A stretch of 64,000 nucleotides of DNA from Paraburkholderia franconis (GCF_009362735.1 NZ_WHNP01000019.1:62001-126000), one strand, 5' to 3'. Shown: positions 51,423-61,035, counted from the stretch's first letter. The notes: generated by a model not told the origin, from the letters alone. Numbers and translations are program-made.

Positions 51423-52481
51423 TCAGGTATCAGGGTGTCCCGCGATGAAGCTGGTGAATGCGTCATACGGCTGACTCAATATCGCACCGTCGATCATCAG
51501 GCCGTAGGTCGAGTCTCCGCTATCGAGTTCGTAGTACATCACCGACTGGATGTTTGCCGTCTTTCTGGCCATGAAGTAGTTGGCAAACTGAGCACTGATA
51601 TAGGTGGCCCGATAGGCCTCTGTCTTTTCGGGCCCCGTGTTCCACTCGGTGAGCAGGAACGGCACGCCGTAGCGCGACTTGCAGTACGCCGGCAGATTGA
51701 AGCCCGGACCTGACCCATCGGAACCGATATTGAAGATGTCGCCGTAAACCTCGAAGTTGTGCCACGTCGTCATGTCCCATCGTACCGTCGGATGACCGCC
51801 TGTTCCATCCGGCTGCATGCCGTCCCACAAAGCGTCCGATGCGCCGATGTCGGCGACGCAGAAATTGATGCCGCAACTCGCGCCGGGCTGAACCGACTTC
51901 ACGCCCTGGATCATTCCGCGCATGACGCCGCGCATGACCGGCCAGTTGGTGTTGTTGAAGTCCACGGCCTTCGTGCCGGCATTGGTGGAATCGAGAATGA
52001 TGTCGCTTGCCCGTGTCAACTCATTGCCGCACTCGTACATCGTCACGCCATACGGGGCAAGCGCGCTGGCGACCGTTGCCGCGCAGGACTGCCCACGATC
52101 GTACGCGATCGATTCGCTCGCGAACATTCTGCGGTTGCTATCGTAAATGCTGAGATCGATCAGCACGAACAAGGTCAGTCCCGCCGACTGGAATGCCTGA
52201 GCGAGTTTGGCCACGGCATTCAGTTGCGCCGGGTCGTCTGTACAGCCGAGCCGATACGTCGAGCAGCCGATGCTCTTCATGATCGATACGACTTGGGCAG
52301 GCGTGTAGCGATAGTCGAAGTGTCCGTTGATACCGTAAAACGTGCCCGCCGTCGCAGCATTGACGACACGCGGATTGTTCGTGACAGCGCTTGGGCCGGA
52401 ACCGCTGCCCCCGCATCCGCCAAGAACATAGCTGCCGCCGAGCGCCGTCAGGCAGCCGAGAATCTGCCGTCTTTTGAGCAT
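51423..52481 (-). CDS. Lipoprotein glycoside hydrolase, short paralogue
   Basis: 352 residues: KRRQILG at the N-terminus, lipobox-like VLGGC (Cys23), and a clan GH-A domain with acid/base Glu154 in ECGNELTR and nucleophile Glu279 in LLTEWNTGP. It is clearly paralogous to residues 215-520 of the protein at 18827-20389 (shared AGTKAVDFNN, MRGVMRGMI, CGINFCVADIGA, DALWDGMQPDGTGG and others) but lacks the two N-terminal repeats. Probably acts on a similar glycan outside the cell. The start has a GGCGG RBS. It converges with the MFS gene, separated by 49 bp. Confidence 0.8.
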   Translation of the reverse strand: MLKRRQILGCLTALGGSYVLGGCGGSGSGPSAVTNNPRVVNAATAGTFYGINGHFDYRYTPAQVVSIMKSIGCSTYRLGCTDDPAQLNAVAKLAQAFQSAGLTLFVLIDLSIYDSNRRMFASESIAYDRGQSCAATVASALAPYGVTMYECGNELTRASDIILDSTNAGTKAVDFNNTNWPVMRGVMRGMIQGVKSVQPGASCGINFCVADIGASDALWDGMQPDGTGGHPTVRWDMTTWHNFEVYGDIFNIGSDGSGPGFNLPAYCKSRYGVPFLLTEWNTGPEKTEAYRATYISAQFANYFMARKTANIQSVMYYELDSGDSTYGLMIDGAILSQPYDAFTSFIAGHPDT

Positions 52482-53022
52482 GTAAGTTTTCCGCCGCCGG
52501 AGTACCGGAAACAAACCGTGGAGGTGCCAGACGGGTAACGACACGAGCCGCCGTTGCCGGCACGTCGCATCGACCAGTAATTAGTGCCATTGCCGCATCT
52601 GTCGGTCATTTTTTCGGCAAGAATATGACGGAATAGAAGAAGCCGTTATAGGGAAAGCGAAATAGAAAAACGGGTGGAGAATCTGCTGGAACACATCTAG
52701 CAGGTAATCATGACCGAATACCGTGAACGCAATGGGCAGACGCAGGTAAAAATGCTCGGACCGGGTATTGGACCAAGGTCCAATACCCGCTGGCGCACGC
52801 CCGGCTTATTCTTGACTTCGCGCATGTTCGTTCGGAGATTCGCATGACGACGTCAAAGAATCTGCTGATAGCCATGGTCCGTGCGGCGGTCGGTTGGCCG
52901 TACGTTTCGACTATGACCCGATTTCGGGCGATGTTACCGGCAGAATGTTCCATTCAGGGCCCATTCCACACAGCCCGTATGCCGGGCAGGCGAAACACGG
53001 GCCGCGCACGGCGAAGCCGGCC
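52482..53022. promoter_or_regulatory. Control region with a 28-bp palindrome
   Basis: No supported gene in 540 bp, though the last 130 bp stay in frame with the downstream ORF. The main element is CGGGTATTGGACC-AA-GGTCCAATACCCG at 52762-52789, a perfect 13-bp inverted repeat with a two-base centre. It is between two divergent genes and could serve either. Confidence 0.5.
52762..52789. promoter_or_regulatory. Perfect 13-bp inverted repeat, operator candidate
   Basis: The arms CGGGTATTGGACC and GGTCCAATACCCG meet at AA. The core TTGGACCAAGGTCCAA resembles GntR-type operators such as VanR boxes, by shape rather than proof. No T-run follows, so a terminator is unlikely. Confidence 0.55.
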
Positions 53023-53655
53023 ATGAAACGGGTGCCCGACTGGGACATCCTCCAGACTCGCGAAACGATCAGGCAGGCTGCCTACGATCTCGCTCGTAGC
53101 GGAGTTTGCGATGGATGGCAGGACGTATGGCGTGCGCTCCGTGCGCGCTTCACCGTCGATCAACTGACGACGATCTTCGAGAACCCGCTTTGCCGTCTCG
53201 ATGTCGATCGGCGTTGCTATTGGGCGCGCAATCCCGGGAAGCATGACAGCGAGCTAACAGCCCGTTCGCCTGTGATCAGGCGAGACATGTGTGAAAAGAG
53301 CGGGACGTTGATTCCCCGGGCTGTTGATCGTCAGCCCCAGAGGACGGAACGGCTGGCTGGGCAAATCAAGGCGCTGCTGGCGGATGGCGGCGAGCGCACC
53401 GCGATGCAGATCGCGCAGCAACTGGGCACGAGCCGCAACGAGGTGCTCGTCGCCGTACGCGTGATGTTGGCCGATGGAGCGCTGCAGGTAACGCGCCACG
53501 TTTGCGCGAGTCATCGCGGCCGGGGGGCGCGCGTGTTTGCGTGCGCCGGTACGGTCGCGAGGAAAAGGCATGAAGAACGCGGGTTGTACGCGCCGTGGCC
53601 GCAGGCGGACCCGGTGGTGACGACAGCCATCGATGCTATTGCGCGCCACAGGTGA
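53023..53655 (+). CDS. Hypothetical winged-helix protein
   Basis: 210 residues from the ATG at 53023 (KRVPDWDILQTRET). Two parts are visible: an N-terminal helical block (ETIRQAAYDLARSGVCDGWQ, then VWRALRARFT) and a central HTH-like stretch (RLAGQIKALLADGGERTAMQ, IAQQLGTSRNEV, MLADGALQV) in the style of a winged helix. The C-terminus is basic. The frame stays open upstream to a TTG at 52894 and an ATG at 52945, and none of the starts has a strong RBS. Family unknown; a DNA-binding role is inferred. Confidence 0.6.
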   Translation: MKRVPDWDILQTRETIRQAAYDLARSGVCDGWQDVWRALRARFTVDQLTTIFENPLCRLDVDRRCYWARNPGKHDSELTARSPVIRRDMCEKSGTLIPRAVDRQPQRTERLAGQIKALLADGGERTAMQIAQQLGTSRNEVLVAVRVMLADGALQVTRHVCASHRGRGARVFACAGTVARKRHEERGLYAPWPQADPVVTTAIDAIARHR

Positions 53656-53830
53656 CGATGCCTGCTGTCGCCTGCTAACGACGGGGGACCAAAAAGGGTG
53701 GAACAAAAAGGGCGGTGCCTTGACCAGCATTGCGCTTCTGGCTCGTCGTCGGGCCGCCTTGGTGGAAGCTGCCTGGCCACGTACAGAAGGTCAAGCGCCG
53801 CGATTTGCCCGTGTCGTCGCGGCACGCTAC

Positions 53831-54088
53831 TCAGTACTTGATATCGCGGGCAACCTGGCGGCCATGCTGCTTGGTCTGTCGCTTGTCCTGCCGGCATTGC
53901 GCATTGTTCTTCTGATCGGCGGCGCGGCATTCCTGCTTCGTATGGCGGGCCCCCTGACGGGTTTCCTGCCGGACGTCCCGGCCCGCACGACGTTGTTGCG
54001 CCTGCTCTGTAGCAGAGGAATGACCAGAAGACATCGCCAGGACTATCGCAGCGATCGCAACGGTGAAACCACGATTCCAGGTGAACAT
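53831..54088 (-). CDS. Small secreted basic protein
   Basis: 85 residues. A signal peptide (MFTWNRGFTVAIAAIVLAMS, cleavage near SSATEQ) precedes a mature part made of Arg, Gln, Lys, Asp and Cys (RQETRQGARHTKQECRAADQ) with two Cys that could form a disulphide. ATG with GGAGGG six bases upstream, which makes this a solid small gene. It overlaps in the opposite sense an ORF with no features. No known family recognised. Confidence 0.7.
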   Translation of the reverse strand: MFTWNRGFTVAIAAIVLAMSSGHSSATEQAQQRRAGRDVRQETRQGARHTKQECRAADQKNNAQCRQDKRQTKQHGRQVARDIKY

Positions 54089-54442
54089 GATGCGCCCTCC
54101 AATGTCCCGATGGCTTGCAGCGATAGAAGAGTACGGCTGGAGTATGGCTCCGGCAGACGGCGAGTCAAGTAAACCGGCGGCATTGCCGCACTCGCTTGCT
54201 GTGCGTGGAAGGACGCCAGTGAAGTTACTGGAGCATAGTTTACGCGCGCCAGTTCGCCACAGCGGGCAGGCTGTCATGGAAGTCTGCCGATCCGCTGCGC
54301 TGTCCGTGCACGTTGCTGTCGAGCGTGACGATCGCGACCCTCACCATCGTCACGCAGCGGGGACACGCAACCAGATCGCATACGGCGTCGGGACCGCATA
54401 CGCCCTCCGCTGATCTGACGTTCGTGCAAGCCTGGAGGCAGA
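54089..54442. other. Gap between the small secreted protein and marC-like gene
   Basis: No gene or clear structure seen in 350 bp; it should contain divergent promoters. A good SD (CTGGAGG) for the MarC gene is at its right end. Confidence 0.3.
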
Positions 54443-55123
54443 ATGCTGAATCAGTTTGCCGAGACCTTTCTTCTCGTCGTCGCGGGTCTCTTTCCCGTCA
54501 TCAATCCGCCGGCGGCGGGATTCATCGTCCTTAGCCTGGTCCCGCAAGCGACGCCGGCTGAGCGAGCCTATCTTGCCAAAAGCATCTCGATCAACAGTCT
54601 CGTCATCCTGTTTCTCTCGCTCTCGATTGGCGCGTATGTGCTGTCCTTCTTCGGTATATCGCTGCCGGCGTTGCGGGTGGCCGGTGGGATGGTGATTGCG
54701 TTTGCCGGATGGAATCTGCTGCACGCGCCTTCGGATGCGGATCGCGAGCCGGAACAGAGGACGGCGTCCGACGCGACTCGCGAGGCCTCGCTGCGCGCGA
54801 GGGCCTTTTATCCGCTGACGCTTCCCATCACTGTCGGCCCAGGATCGATCGCCGTCGCGATTGCACTTGGCACTGGCAGGCCACGCGGAGGCGTCGCGTT
54901 GATGCACCTCGCCGGTGTGCTTGTGGCCCTGGCCGTTCTATGGTGCAGCATCTACGTGTGCATCCGGTTCACAGCGAACATCGAGAAGCTGCTTGGGCCA
55001 GTCGGCACTGAAGTCGCCGAGCGGCTCTTCGCGTTCGTACTCTTTTGCATCGGAATTCAGATCTTGTGGCTGGGCATCGATGACCTGCTCGAATCTGTAC
55101 CGCTGTGGGTGCGTCTCAAATGA
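54443..55123 (+). CDS. MarC-family membrane protein
   Basis: 226 residues with six predicted helices. The start FLLVVAGLFPVINPPAAGFI is the MarC/NAAT signature (F-P-V-I-N-P-x-x) and TLPITVGPGSIAVAIALG is its internal-repeat counterpart. The family is often annotated as antibiotic resistance or neutral amino acid transport, but the function is unsettled. A charged insertion at about 95-115 separates the halves. ATG with CTGGAGG six bases upstream. It appears monocistronic. Confidence 0.88.
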   Translation: MLNQFAETFLLVVAGLFPVINPPAAGFIVLSLVPQATPAERAYLAKSISINSLVILFLSLSIGAYVLSFFGISLPALRVAGGMVIAFAGWNLLHAPSDADREPEQRTASDATREASLRARAFYPLTLPITVGPGSIAVAIALGTGRPRGGVALMHLAGVLVALAVLWCSIYVCIRFTANIEKLLGPVGTEVAERLFAFVLFCIGIQILWLGIDDLLESVPLWVRLK

Positions 55124-55346
55124 CATATGGATCGATCGTTATCGTTGAAACTGGGACGCGATATGTCTTCATACGAGGTCAGCCAAAGGTCGATTCGCTC
55201 GCTCCGGCAATGGTGAATAGGGGAACGTGTTTTCTCGATGAAATACTTCTGGTAGTGCGTCGTGCACTACTCTCTGCTATATGCGCTTCACGCGTCGCTG
55301 CGATCCCATGCAAGGCAATGAGCGGCGGTAGAAGGAGGAAATTTTT

Positions 55347-55751
55347 ATGTCGTTACGGAAACTCGAGTTCCCGTTGTTGACGCATTGCGTGCGCGTGATG
55401 TTCGCGGCGCTGCTATTGGCTAGCACGGCGTCTGCAGAGGCGAGCAACCTCAATTTCCTCAAGGACACGCCGATGTCATACATTAAAAAGCGCGACATGG
55501 ACTCAATCAAAAGTGCGCTGGTCGAGGTGCTCAACACAAAGAATGACGGCGAGACGACTCGATGGATAAACGAGGGTACGGGAAATAGCGTAAAGATTGA
55601 TGCGGCAATGACACCGGAGAGCACGAGCCACGAAGGCGAAAAAACGTGCCGTCGTGTTTCCGTCGTCCTGTCTGCGAAAGGGCAGTCGATGAATCTCCAC
55701 CCCAACTTTTGCGGTACCGGCCGGACTGACTGGACATTGCAACAGCGTTGA
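55347..55751 (+). CDS. Secreted protein resembling 17 kDa surface antigens
   Basis: 134 residues with a signal peptide (cleavage near TASAEAS). The C-terminal 85 residues have the pattern D-x-x-S-I-K-S-A-L...G-E-T-T-R-W-I-N...G-x-x-V-K...CRRVSVVL...FCGTGRTDW, which matches the C-terminal part of RT0821/Lpp0805-type 17 kDa surface antigen proteins, with two Cys. ATG with AAGGAGG eight bases upstream. Likely periplasmic or outer-membrane associated. Function unknown. Confidence 0.65.
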   Translation: MSLRKLEFPLLTHCVRVMFAALLLASTASAEASNLNFLKDTPMSYIKKRDMDSIKSALVEVLNTKNDGETTRWINEGTGNSVKIDAAMTPESTSHEGEKTCRRVSVVLSAKGQSMNLHPNFCGTGRTDWTLQQR

Positions 55752-56073
55752 ATTTTCGGGTCCGTTAAATAACATGAGTAAGCGTGAGCACATTTCCGCG
55801 CTTGAGTTTGAACGGAATCGCGACGGCCGCGTAACGTCGCGAGAAGAAGGCGGCACCGTTCCCGAAGCAACAGGGACGAAACTGATTCGTTAAAACGGCG
55901 GCTGCGCGGCAAGTCCTTTGAGCGCATGCCAGTAGACGGCACGTCGGGACGGCTTCGTCCGTTTCGACGAACTTCTGCCAGCGGGTCGCGCACACGATAG
56001 CGTCCTGCCCAGGCAGGCCTTGGGTCGCCAGGGCAGCGACAACTGTTTGCGGCAGCCTGTGAGGAGACACCTG
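55752..56073. other. Gap upstream of the AI-2E family gene
   Basis: 322 bp. A 39-codon ORF (55774-55893) has no RBS and no recognisable domain. No terminator or operator was found. Confidence 0.3.
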
Positions 56074-57177
56074 ATGATGCTCACGCCGATTACCCAACGG
56101 ACGCTATCGAGAGACTTGCTCGATGTCCTGATTCGCGCCGGACTGATCGCTGTTCTGGCCGTCTTCTGTTTCCGGATCTTCGTCCCGTTCCTCAACCTGA
56201 TGGTTTGGGCACTGATCCTCGCGATCACACTGTATCCGCTTCAGGTAAAACTTCGCGGTCCGCTTGCCGGCAAGGACGGCCTGATTGCCACGCTGATCAT
56301 TCTCGTCGCGTTTGCGGTCATTCTGGTGCCGACCTATCTGCTGGGCGTCGCGGTGGCCAATTCGATCGAGCGCGCGATGGCCGTTGTCAGGGGCGGTAGC
56401 TTCCAGATTCCGCCGCCCGCCGAATCGGTTGCCGCCTGGCCGATAGTGGGCCAGCGGGTGTACGACTTCTGGGCGCAGGCTTCGACAGATATCACCGGTC
56501 TTGCACAAAGGTTCGCACCTCAACTGAAGGAAGCGGGTGTCGCCCTGCTGGGCATGGTCACGGGTCTTGGCGCAGGGCTGCTCGTCTTCTTCTTCGCGCT
56601 GATCGTCGCGGGCATTTTCATGGCTCACGGCGAGAAGGGCTATGGCAGCGCAGTGCAGATCGCGTCGCGCATCTCGGGACCCGAGAACGGCCGGCAGATC
56701 GCCGATCTCTGCACAGCCACCATCCGGGCCGTGGCGCAGGGCGTGGTCGGGATCGCGTTCATCCAGATGCTGCTGATCGGCATCGCGTTCATCGTGATGG
56801 GCATCCCGGGCGCGGGTCTGCTCGCGCTCGCTGTGCTGCTGATCGGCATCATGCAGTTACCCGCCACATTGATCACGATTCCCGTCATCGTCTTCGTGAT
56901 CGTTACGGAAGGTGTGAGCACGGCGACGATCATCTTCTCCGTCTACGTTTTCGTCGCGGGTCTCGCCGACAACGTGCTCAAGCCATTGCTGCTCGGGCGT
57001 GGTGTCGCGGTGCCGATGCCCGTTGTGCTGATCGGCGCGCTCGGCGGCATGGTGACGGGCGGGGTGATTGGGCTGTTCATCGGTCCCGTGATGCTCGCAG
57101 TGGCCTATCAGTTGTTCTGGCGTTGGGTGAAAGAACAGCCGGAACGCGAGCAGTGGCATAAACAGAAGCAGCCGTGA
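56074..57177 (+). CDS. AI-2E family (TqsA/PerM-like) permease
   Basis: 367 residues, six to eight helices, typical AI-2E transporter family: FVPFLNLMVWALILAITLYP near the start, GIPGAGLLALAVLLIGIMQL and FVAGLADNVLKPLLLGRG with GALGGMVTGGVIGLFIGPV at the end. Family members export autoinducer-2 or act as Na+/H+ antiporters. ATG with GAGGAG seven bases upstream. Only 22 bp separate it from the efflux operon, so it may be its first gene. Confidence 0.88.
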   Translation: MMLTPITQRTLSRDLLDVLIRAGLIAVLAVFCFRIFVPFLNLMVWALILAITLYPLQVKLRGPLAGKDGLIATLIILVAFAVILVPTYLLGVAVANSIERAMAVVRGGSFQIPPPAESVAAWPIVGQRVYDFWAQASTDITGLAQRFAPQLKEAGVALLGMVTGLGAGLLVFFFALIVAGIFMAHGEKGYGSAVQIASRISGPENGRQIADLCTATIRAVAQGVVGIAFIQMLLIGIAFIVMGIPGAGLLALAVLLIGIMQLPATLITIPVIVFVIVTEGVSTATIIFSVYVFVAGLADNVLKPLLLGRGVAVPMPVVLIGALGGMVTGGVIGLFIGPVMLAVAYQLFWRWVKEQPEREQWHKQKQP

Positions 57178-57199
57178 AGGACGCTGTGGAGACGGCGCC

Positions 57200-58771
57200 A
57201 TGTTGCCTTCGATTCGCCGATACGGGACGCTACTGCTGCTTCGGCCAGGCGGCGTCATCGTGTGCCTCGCGGGCGTTCTGACGGGTTGCATGCGCGTGGG
57301 ACCCGACTTTCATCCGCAACATGAGGCATGGAGCGAACACTGGAGCAGCGCGTCGATAGAACAGGTCACGCAGCAGGCGGCGCAGCCCGACGTGCGGCAG
57401 TGGTGGCAGGTATTCGGTGACGCGAACCTCGAGCATCTGATCGCCGAAGCCGATGCCGGCAATGGCGATCTGAAGATCGCAGGCCTGCGCGTACTGGAAG
57501 CACGCGCCCAGCTCGGCATCGCGCTCGCGGGGCGCTATCCTCAGGTGCAACAGGCGAGTGCCGATGTTCTTGCCTCGGCGCGCAAGCGCTCGGATGGATT
57601 CAATACGCGCTCGGGCGTCTATTTGCAGTACGGCGCGGGCTTCACCCTCGGATGGGAGCTCGATTTCTGGGGGCGCTTCGCCCGCGCCATCGAGTCGGCC
57701 GACGCCGCGTTCTTCGCCGCGCAGGCCAACCGCGATGCGGCGCTGGTGCTATTGCACGCGCAGGTCGCCGATACTTATTTCGTGCTGCGCACGGCCGAGG
57801 CGCGTCTGCGTATTGCGCGCGAAAACGCCCAGTTGCAAAAGCGCAGCTACGACATCACACAGAAGCTCTTCAAGGCCGGCGAGACGGATGAACTGGATCT
57901 CCAGCAGGCGAGGACGCAGTATCTGGGCACGCTGAGCAGCATCCCCGATCTCGAAAGCCAGATCGTGCTCGCGCGTCACGCGCTGTCCGTGCTGATGGGG
58001 CGGCCACCGGGCCCGCTCCCCGAACTGGATGCGCAATCCGGAAAAGAAGGCCTGGTGCCGCTCGTGGATCGTGCCGTTCTGCAGGGCGTTCCCGCCGATC
58101 TGCTGTTGCGCCGTCCGGACGTGCGCGCCGCCGAGTATCAGATGGCAGCGCAGTCGGCGCTTATCGGCGTCGCCAAGGCCGATCTGTATCCGTCCGTTTC
58201 GTTGCTGGGCTCGCTGGTCTGGAGCGCGAGTTCGCTGACCGGTTCGCCGAACACGCTGGCCTTTGCCGCCGGCCCGAGCGTGACATGGAACGTGTTCGAT
58301 CATGGAAGGATCACGAACAACGTGCGCGTGCAGGATGCCCGGTTGCAGCAGTTGACTGTCGCCTACCAGAACACCGTGCGCGAGGCGGCGCGAGAGGCCG
58401 ACGATGCCGCCACCGCGTTGATCGCCGCGTTGCAGCGGGACTCGATCCTGAACGACGCACAAGCGGCCGCGCGGCGTTCGCTCACGCTCGCCAACACGGT
58501 CTACCGCGAAGGGTATTCGGACTTCCAGCGTGTGCTCGATGCGCAGCGCGCGCTCTTCGCACAGCAGGACGCCTACATCGTCAACCGCAGCAACGCGGTG
58601 GGCAGTCTGGTCGCGCTGTACAAGGCACTCGGCGGCGGCTGGACCACGCAACAGCCGCTCGTCGATGCCGCGACGCGCCAGCAGATGCAGCAACGCACCG
58701 ACTGGGGCGACTTGCTGAACGAAACGGGCGCACCAGCGGCGACCGCTCCATCCGAAGGTACGTCGCAATGA
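57200..58771 (+). CDS. Efflux outer-membrane lipoprotein (OprM/NodT family)
   Basis: 523 residues with lipobox LTGC (about 26-29). The two-repeat OEP layout is seen in LVLLHAQVADTYFVLRTAEA and LLLRRPDVRAAEYQMAAQSA, the latter a near-universal RND-OMF motif (RPDV-x-x-A-E). It forms the TolC-like channel through the outer membrane for the HlyD/DUF2955 pump encoded next. The stop overlaps the next start as ATGA, so translation is coupled. Confidence 0.92.
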   Translation: MLPSIRRYGTLLLLRPGGVIVCLAGVLTGCMRVGPDFHPQHEAWSEHWSSASIEQVTQQAAQPDVRQWWQVFGDANLEHLIAEADAGNGDLKIAGLRVLEARAQLGIALAGRYPQVQQASADVLASARKRSDGFNTRSGVYLQYGAGFTLGWELDFWGRFARAIESADAAFFAAQANRDAALVLLHAQVADTYFVLRTAEARLRIARENAQLQKRSYDITQKLFKAGETDELDLQQARTQYLGTLSSIPDLESQIVLARHALSVLMGRPPGPLPELDAQSGKEGLVPLVDRAVLQGVPADLLLRRPDVRAAEYQMAAQSALIGVAKADLYPSVSLLGSLVWSASSLTGSPNTLAFAAGPSVTWNVFDHGRITNNVRVQDARLQQLTVAYQNTVREAAREADDAATALIAALQRDSILNDAQAAARRSLTLANTVYREGYSDFQRVLDAQRALFAQQDAYIVNRSNAVGSLVALYKALGGGWTTQQPLVDAATRQQMQQRTDWGDLLNETGAPAATAPSEGTSQ

Positions 58772-59907
58772 GCGAAACGACTGAGACCTCCCGATCGACG
58801 ACTGCGCCGTCGCCGGGCCCGCCGCCAGCGCCCCCCGCCGATCCGTCGCGCCGGGCGGTGAAGTGGATCGTCGGGCTGATCGCGGTGAGCCTGATCTGGT
58901 ATCTGCTTGCCGACCGCTTTACGCCCTATACGCAGCAGGCGCGCGTGCAGGCCTTCGTCGTCCCTGTCGCCGCGGAGGTATCGGGACGGGTGACGCGCGT
59001 ATTCGTGCACGACAACCAGGAGGTCAACGCGGGCGACGTGCTCTTCGAAATCGATGGCGAGCAGTACCGCATTGCAGCCGATCGCGCGCGGGCCGACCTC
59101 GAAACCACACGACGCCAGGTCGGGGCGAGCACGGCCGGCATTGATTCGGCGCTCGCGTCGCTTCGCGCAGCGATCGCGAACGAGGTGAAAGCGCGGCAGG
59201 ACAGCGAGCGGCTCGAAAGGCTGTATCGCGAGGACGAGGGTACGGTCTCGCTGCGGCGCCTCGAAGTGGCGCGAGCGACGCATGAGCAGGCACAGAGCCA
59301 GGTTGCCGCGGCGCGCGCCGAAGTCGAGCGCGCACGCGAGCAGCAAGGTGGCGAAGAGGCCGGAAACGCGCAATTGCGCAGCGCTGCCGCCGCGCTCGAG
59401 AAAAGCGAACTCGATCTGGCCAATACGCGCATCAAGGCGCGCACGGGTGGTGTTATCACCGATCTCAGTACCGAGGTCGGCCAGTTCGCGGCGGCAGGCA
59501 AGCCGGTGATGACGCTGATCGCGATTCGCGATGTGTGGGTCAGCGCGGAGATGACCGAGAACAACCTGGGTCATCTGAAGCCGGGCACACCCGTCGCGAT
59601 CGCGCTGGACGCACTGCCGGGCGAAGTCTTCGAAGGCCGGGTCCGCAGTATCGGCTATGGCGTGAGCGTGGGTCAGGATACGCCGCCCGGCAGCCTGCCC
59701 ACCGTGCAGAACAGCCGTGACTGGTTGCGTCCCGCTCAACGCTTTCCGGTGATCGTCGAGTTCGATCGCGACGAGCGCGCGCGTCTGCATGACATTCGCG
59801 TGGGCGGGCAGGCCGAGGTCATGGCGTTTCCCAGTCAGGGCAATCCGCTCAATCCGCTGGGTCGCGTGTTCCTGCGTGTGATGAGCTGGGTCTCCTACCT
59901 CTACTGA
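58768..59907 (+). CDS. HlyD/EmrA-like membrane fusion protein
   Basis: 379 residues: a Pro-rich cytosolic start, one transmembrane helix (about 31-50), biotinyl-lipoyl halves (FVVPVAAEVSGRVTRVFVHD, NTRIKARTGGVITDLSTEVG), a long alpha-hairpin (residues about 95-220) and beta-barrel. It links the inner-membrane component to the OMF. Overlaps the OMF gene by four bases. The next gene, DUF2955, starts 8 bp later, giving an aromatic-acid-type efflux set. Confidence 0.9.
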   Translation: MSETTETSRSTTAPSPGPPPAPPADPSRRAVKWIVGLIAVSLIWYLLADRFTPYTQQARVQAFVVPVAAEVSGRVTRVFVHDNQEVNAGDVLFEIDGEQYRIAADRARADLETTRRQVGASTAGIDSALASLRAAIANEVKARQDSERLERLYREDEGTVSLRRLEVARATHEQAQSQVAAARAEVERAREQQGGEEAGNAQLRSAAAALEKSELDLANTRIKARTGGVITDLSTEVGQFAAAGKPVMTLIAIRDVWVSAEMTENNLGHLKPGTPVAIALDALPGEVFEGRVRSIGYGVSVGQDTPPGSLPTVQNSRDWLRPAQRFPVIVEFDRDERARLHDIRVGGQAEVMAFPSQGNPLNPLGRVFLRVMSWVSYLY

Positions 59908-59915
59908 CGACGGCT

Positions 59916-60929
59916 ATGGAAAACAGGCTCCTGCTTCCCGGTCGACGCGCGCTCCGCCTGGCTATCGGGACGGCGCTATGTCTCGCGCTCAGTTTCGCGC
60001 TGGACCTGTCGATTCCCGTCGTCGCGCCCGTGTTTGCCGTCTATCTGCTTGCCACCCGAAACCGGCCACTGTCGTTGAAGGCCAGCGTGGTTCTCGCGCT
60101 GGTCGTGGCGCTGACCACGGGCAGCGGCCTTCTCCTTGTTCCGTTGCTTCGTCACTATGCGTTCGCTGGCGTGGCGCTCATTGGCCTCATGCTCTTCCTC
60201 GCCTTCCGCTACGGACTGCGCGGCGGCAACAATCTCGTCGCGACGTTTCTGGTGGCCGGACTGACGATGATCTCCGCAGCAGGCACGGCTGACTTCGAAC
60301 TGGCCATGACGGTCGTCGGCGCATTGGTGAAGGGGCTCCTGCTTGCCGTGCTGGTGTCCGCACTGACGCACGGGCTCGTTCCCGAACCCGTGAGCGCGCG
60401 GCCGCAGCCTGCCCCGCGAGCCATGCCCGACGATCAGGCCGCGTACATCGCGCTTCGCGCCGCGCTAGTGGTGATGCCGGCGTATCTGCTCGCGATGACC
60501 GATCCCGCGGGCTATATGCCGATCATCATGAAGTCCGTCAGCCTCGGAAGACAAAGCTGCACAACGACGGCCCGCAGTGCGGCACGCGATCTGATCGGCT
60601 CCACGCTGCTCGGCGGCCTGCTCGCCATCGCATTCTGGTTTTCACTCAGGCTCTTTGTAGATCTATGGATGTTCTTTCTGTGGATGCTGCTTTTCGGACT
60701 GCTGGTGGGACGCAAGCTTCACGGCCTTAGCCAGACGCGCTACTCGCCGGGTTTCTGGCTGAACAGCCTTGTCACGATGATCATTCTGCTGGGGCAGTCG
60801 GTGCAGGACAGCGTCGCGGGCAAGGATGTGTACACCGCATTCGCGGTGCGCATGGGACTCTTTCTGGCGGTAACGGTCTACGCGTGTTTCATGCTTCTGC
60901 TTTTCGAGCAACGCCACCGGGCGGGATGA
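59916..60929 (+). CDS. DUF2955 inner-membrane efflux component
   Basis: 337 residues with about ten helices in two halves, the second beginning near residue 175 (AYIALRAALVVMPAYLLAMT). The fold belongs to the DUF2955/FUSC-like aromatic-acid exporter group that pairs with HlyD proteins. LFGLLVGRKLHGLSQTRYSP lies near the end. It is the last of three co-transcribed pump genes. Substrate not readable from sequence; aromatic acids are the family guess. Confidence 0.83.
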   Translation: MENRLLLPGRRALRLAIGTALCLALSFALDLSIPVVAPVFAVYLLATRNRPLSLKASVVLALVVALTTGSGLLLVPLLRHYAFAGVALIGLMLFLAFRYGLRGGNNLVATFLVAGLTMISAAGTADFELAMTVVGALVKGLLLAVLVSALTHGLVPEPVSARPQPAPRAMPDDQAAYIALRAALVVMPAYLLAMTDPAGYMPIIMKSVSLGRQSCTTTARSAARDLIGSTLLGGLLAIAFWFSLRLFVDLWMFFLWMLLFGLLVGRKLHGLSQTRYSPGFWLNSLVTMIILLGQSVQDSVAGKDVYTAFAVRMGLFLAVTVYACFMLLLFEQRHRAG

Positions 60930-61035
60930 AGCGGTGTTCAGTCCAGTCGTTCGCCAGCCAGCCGAACGCGGTCGGGCGGCTTTCTGCAAGATGACTGGCC
61001 TGAAGCGGTCTATCGTGTTCTGAGAGGAGCGTGCA

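Noticed and set aside
55774..55893. 39-codon ORF before the AI-2E family gene
   Set aside because: No ribosome-binding site and no recognisable feature; too short to support.
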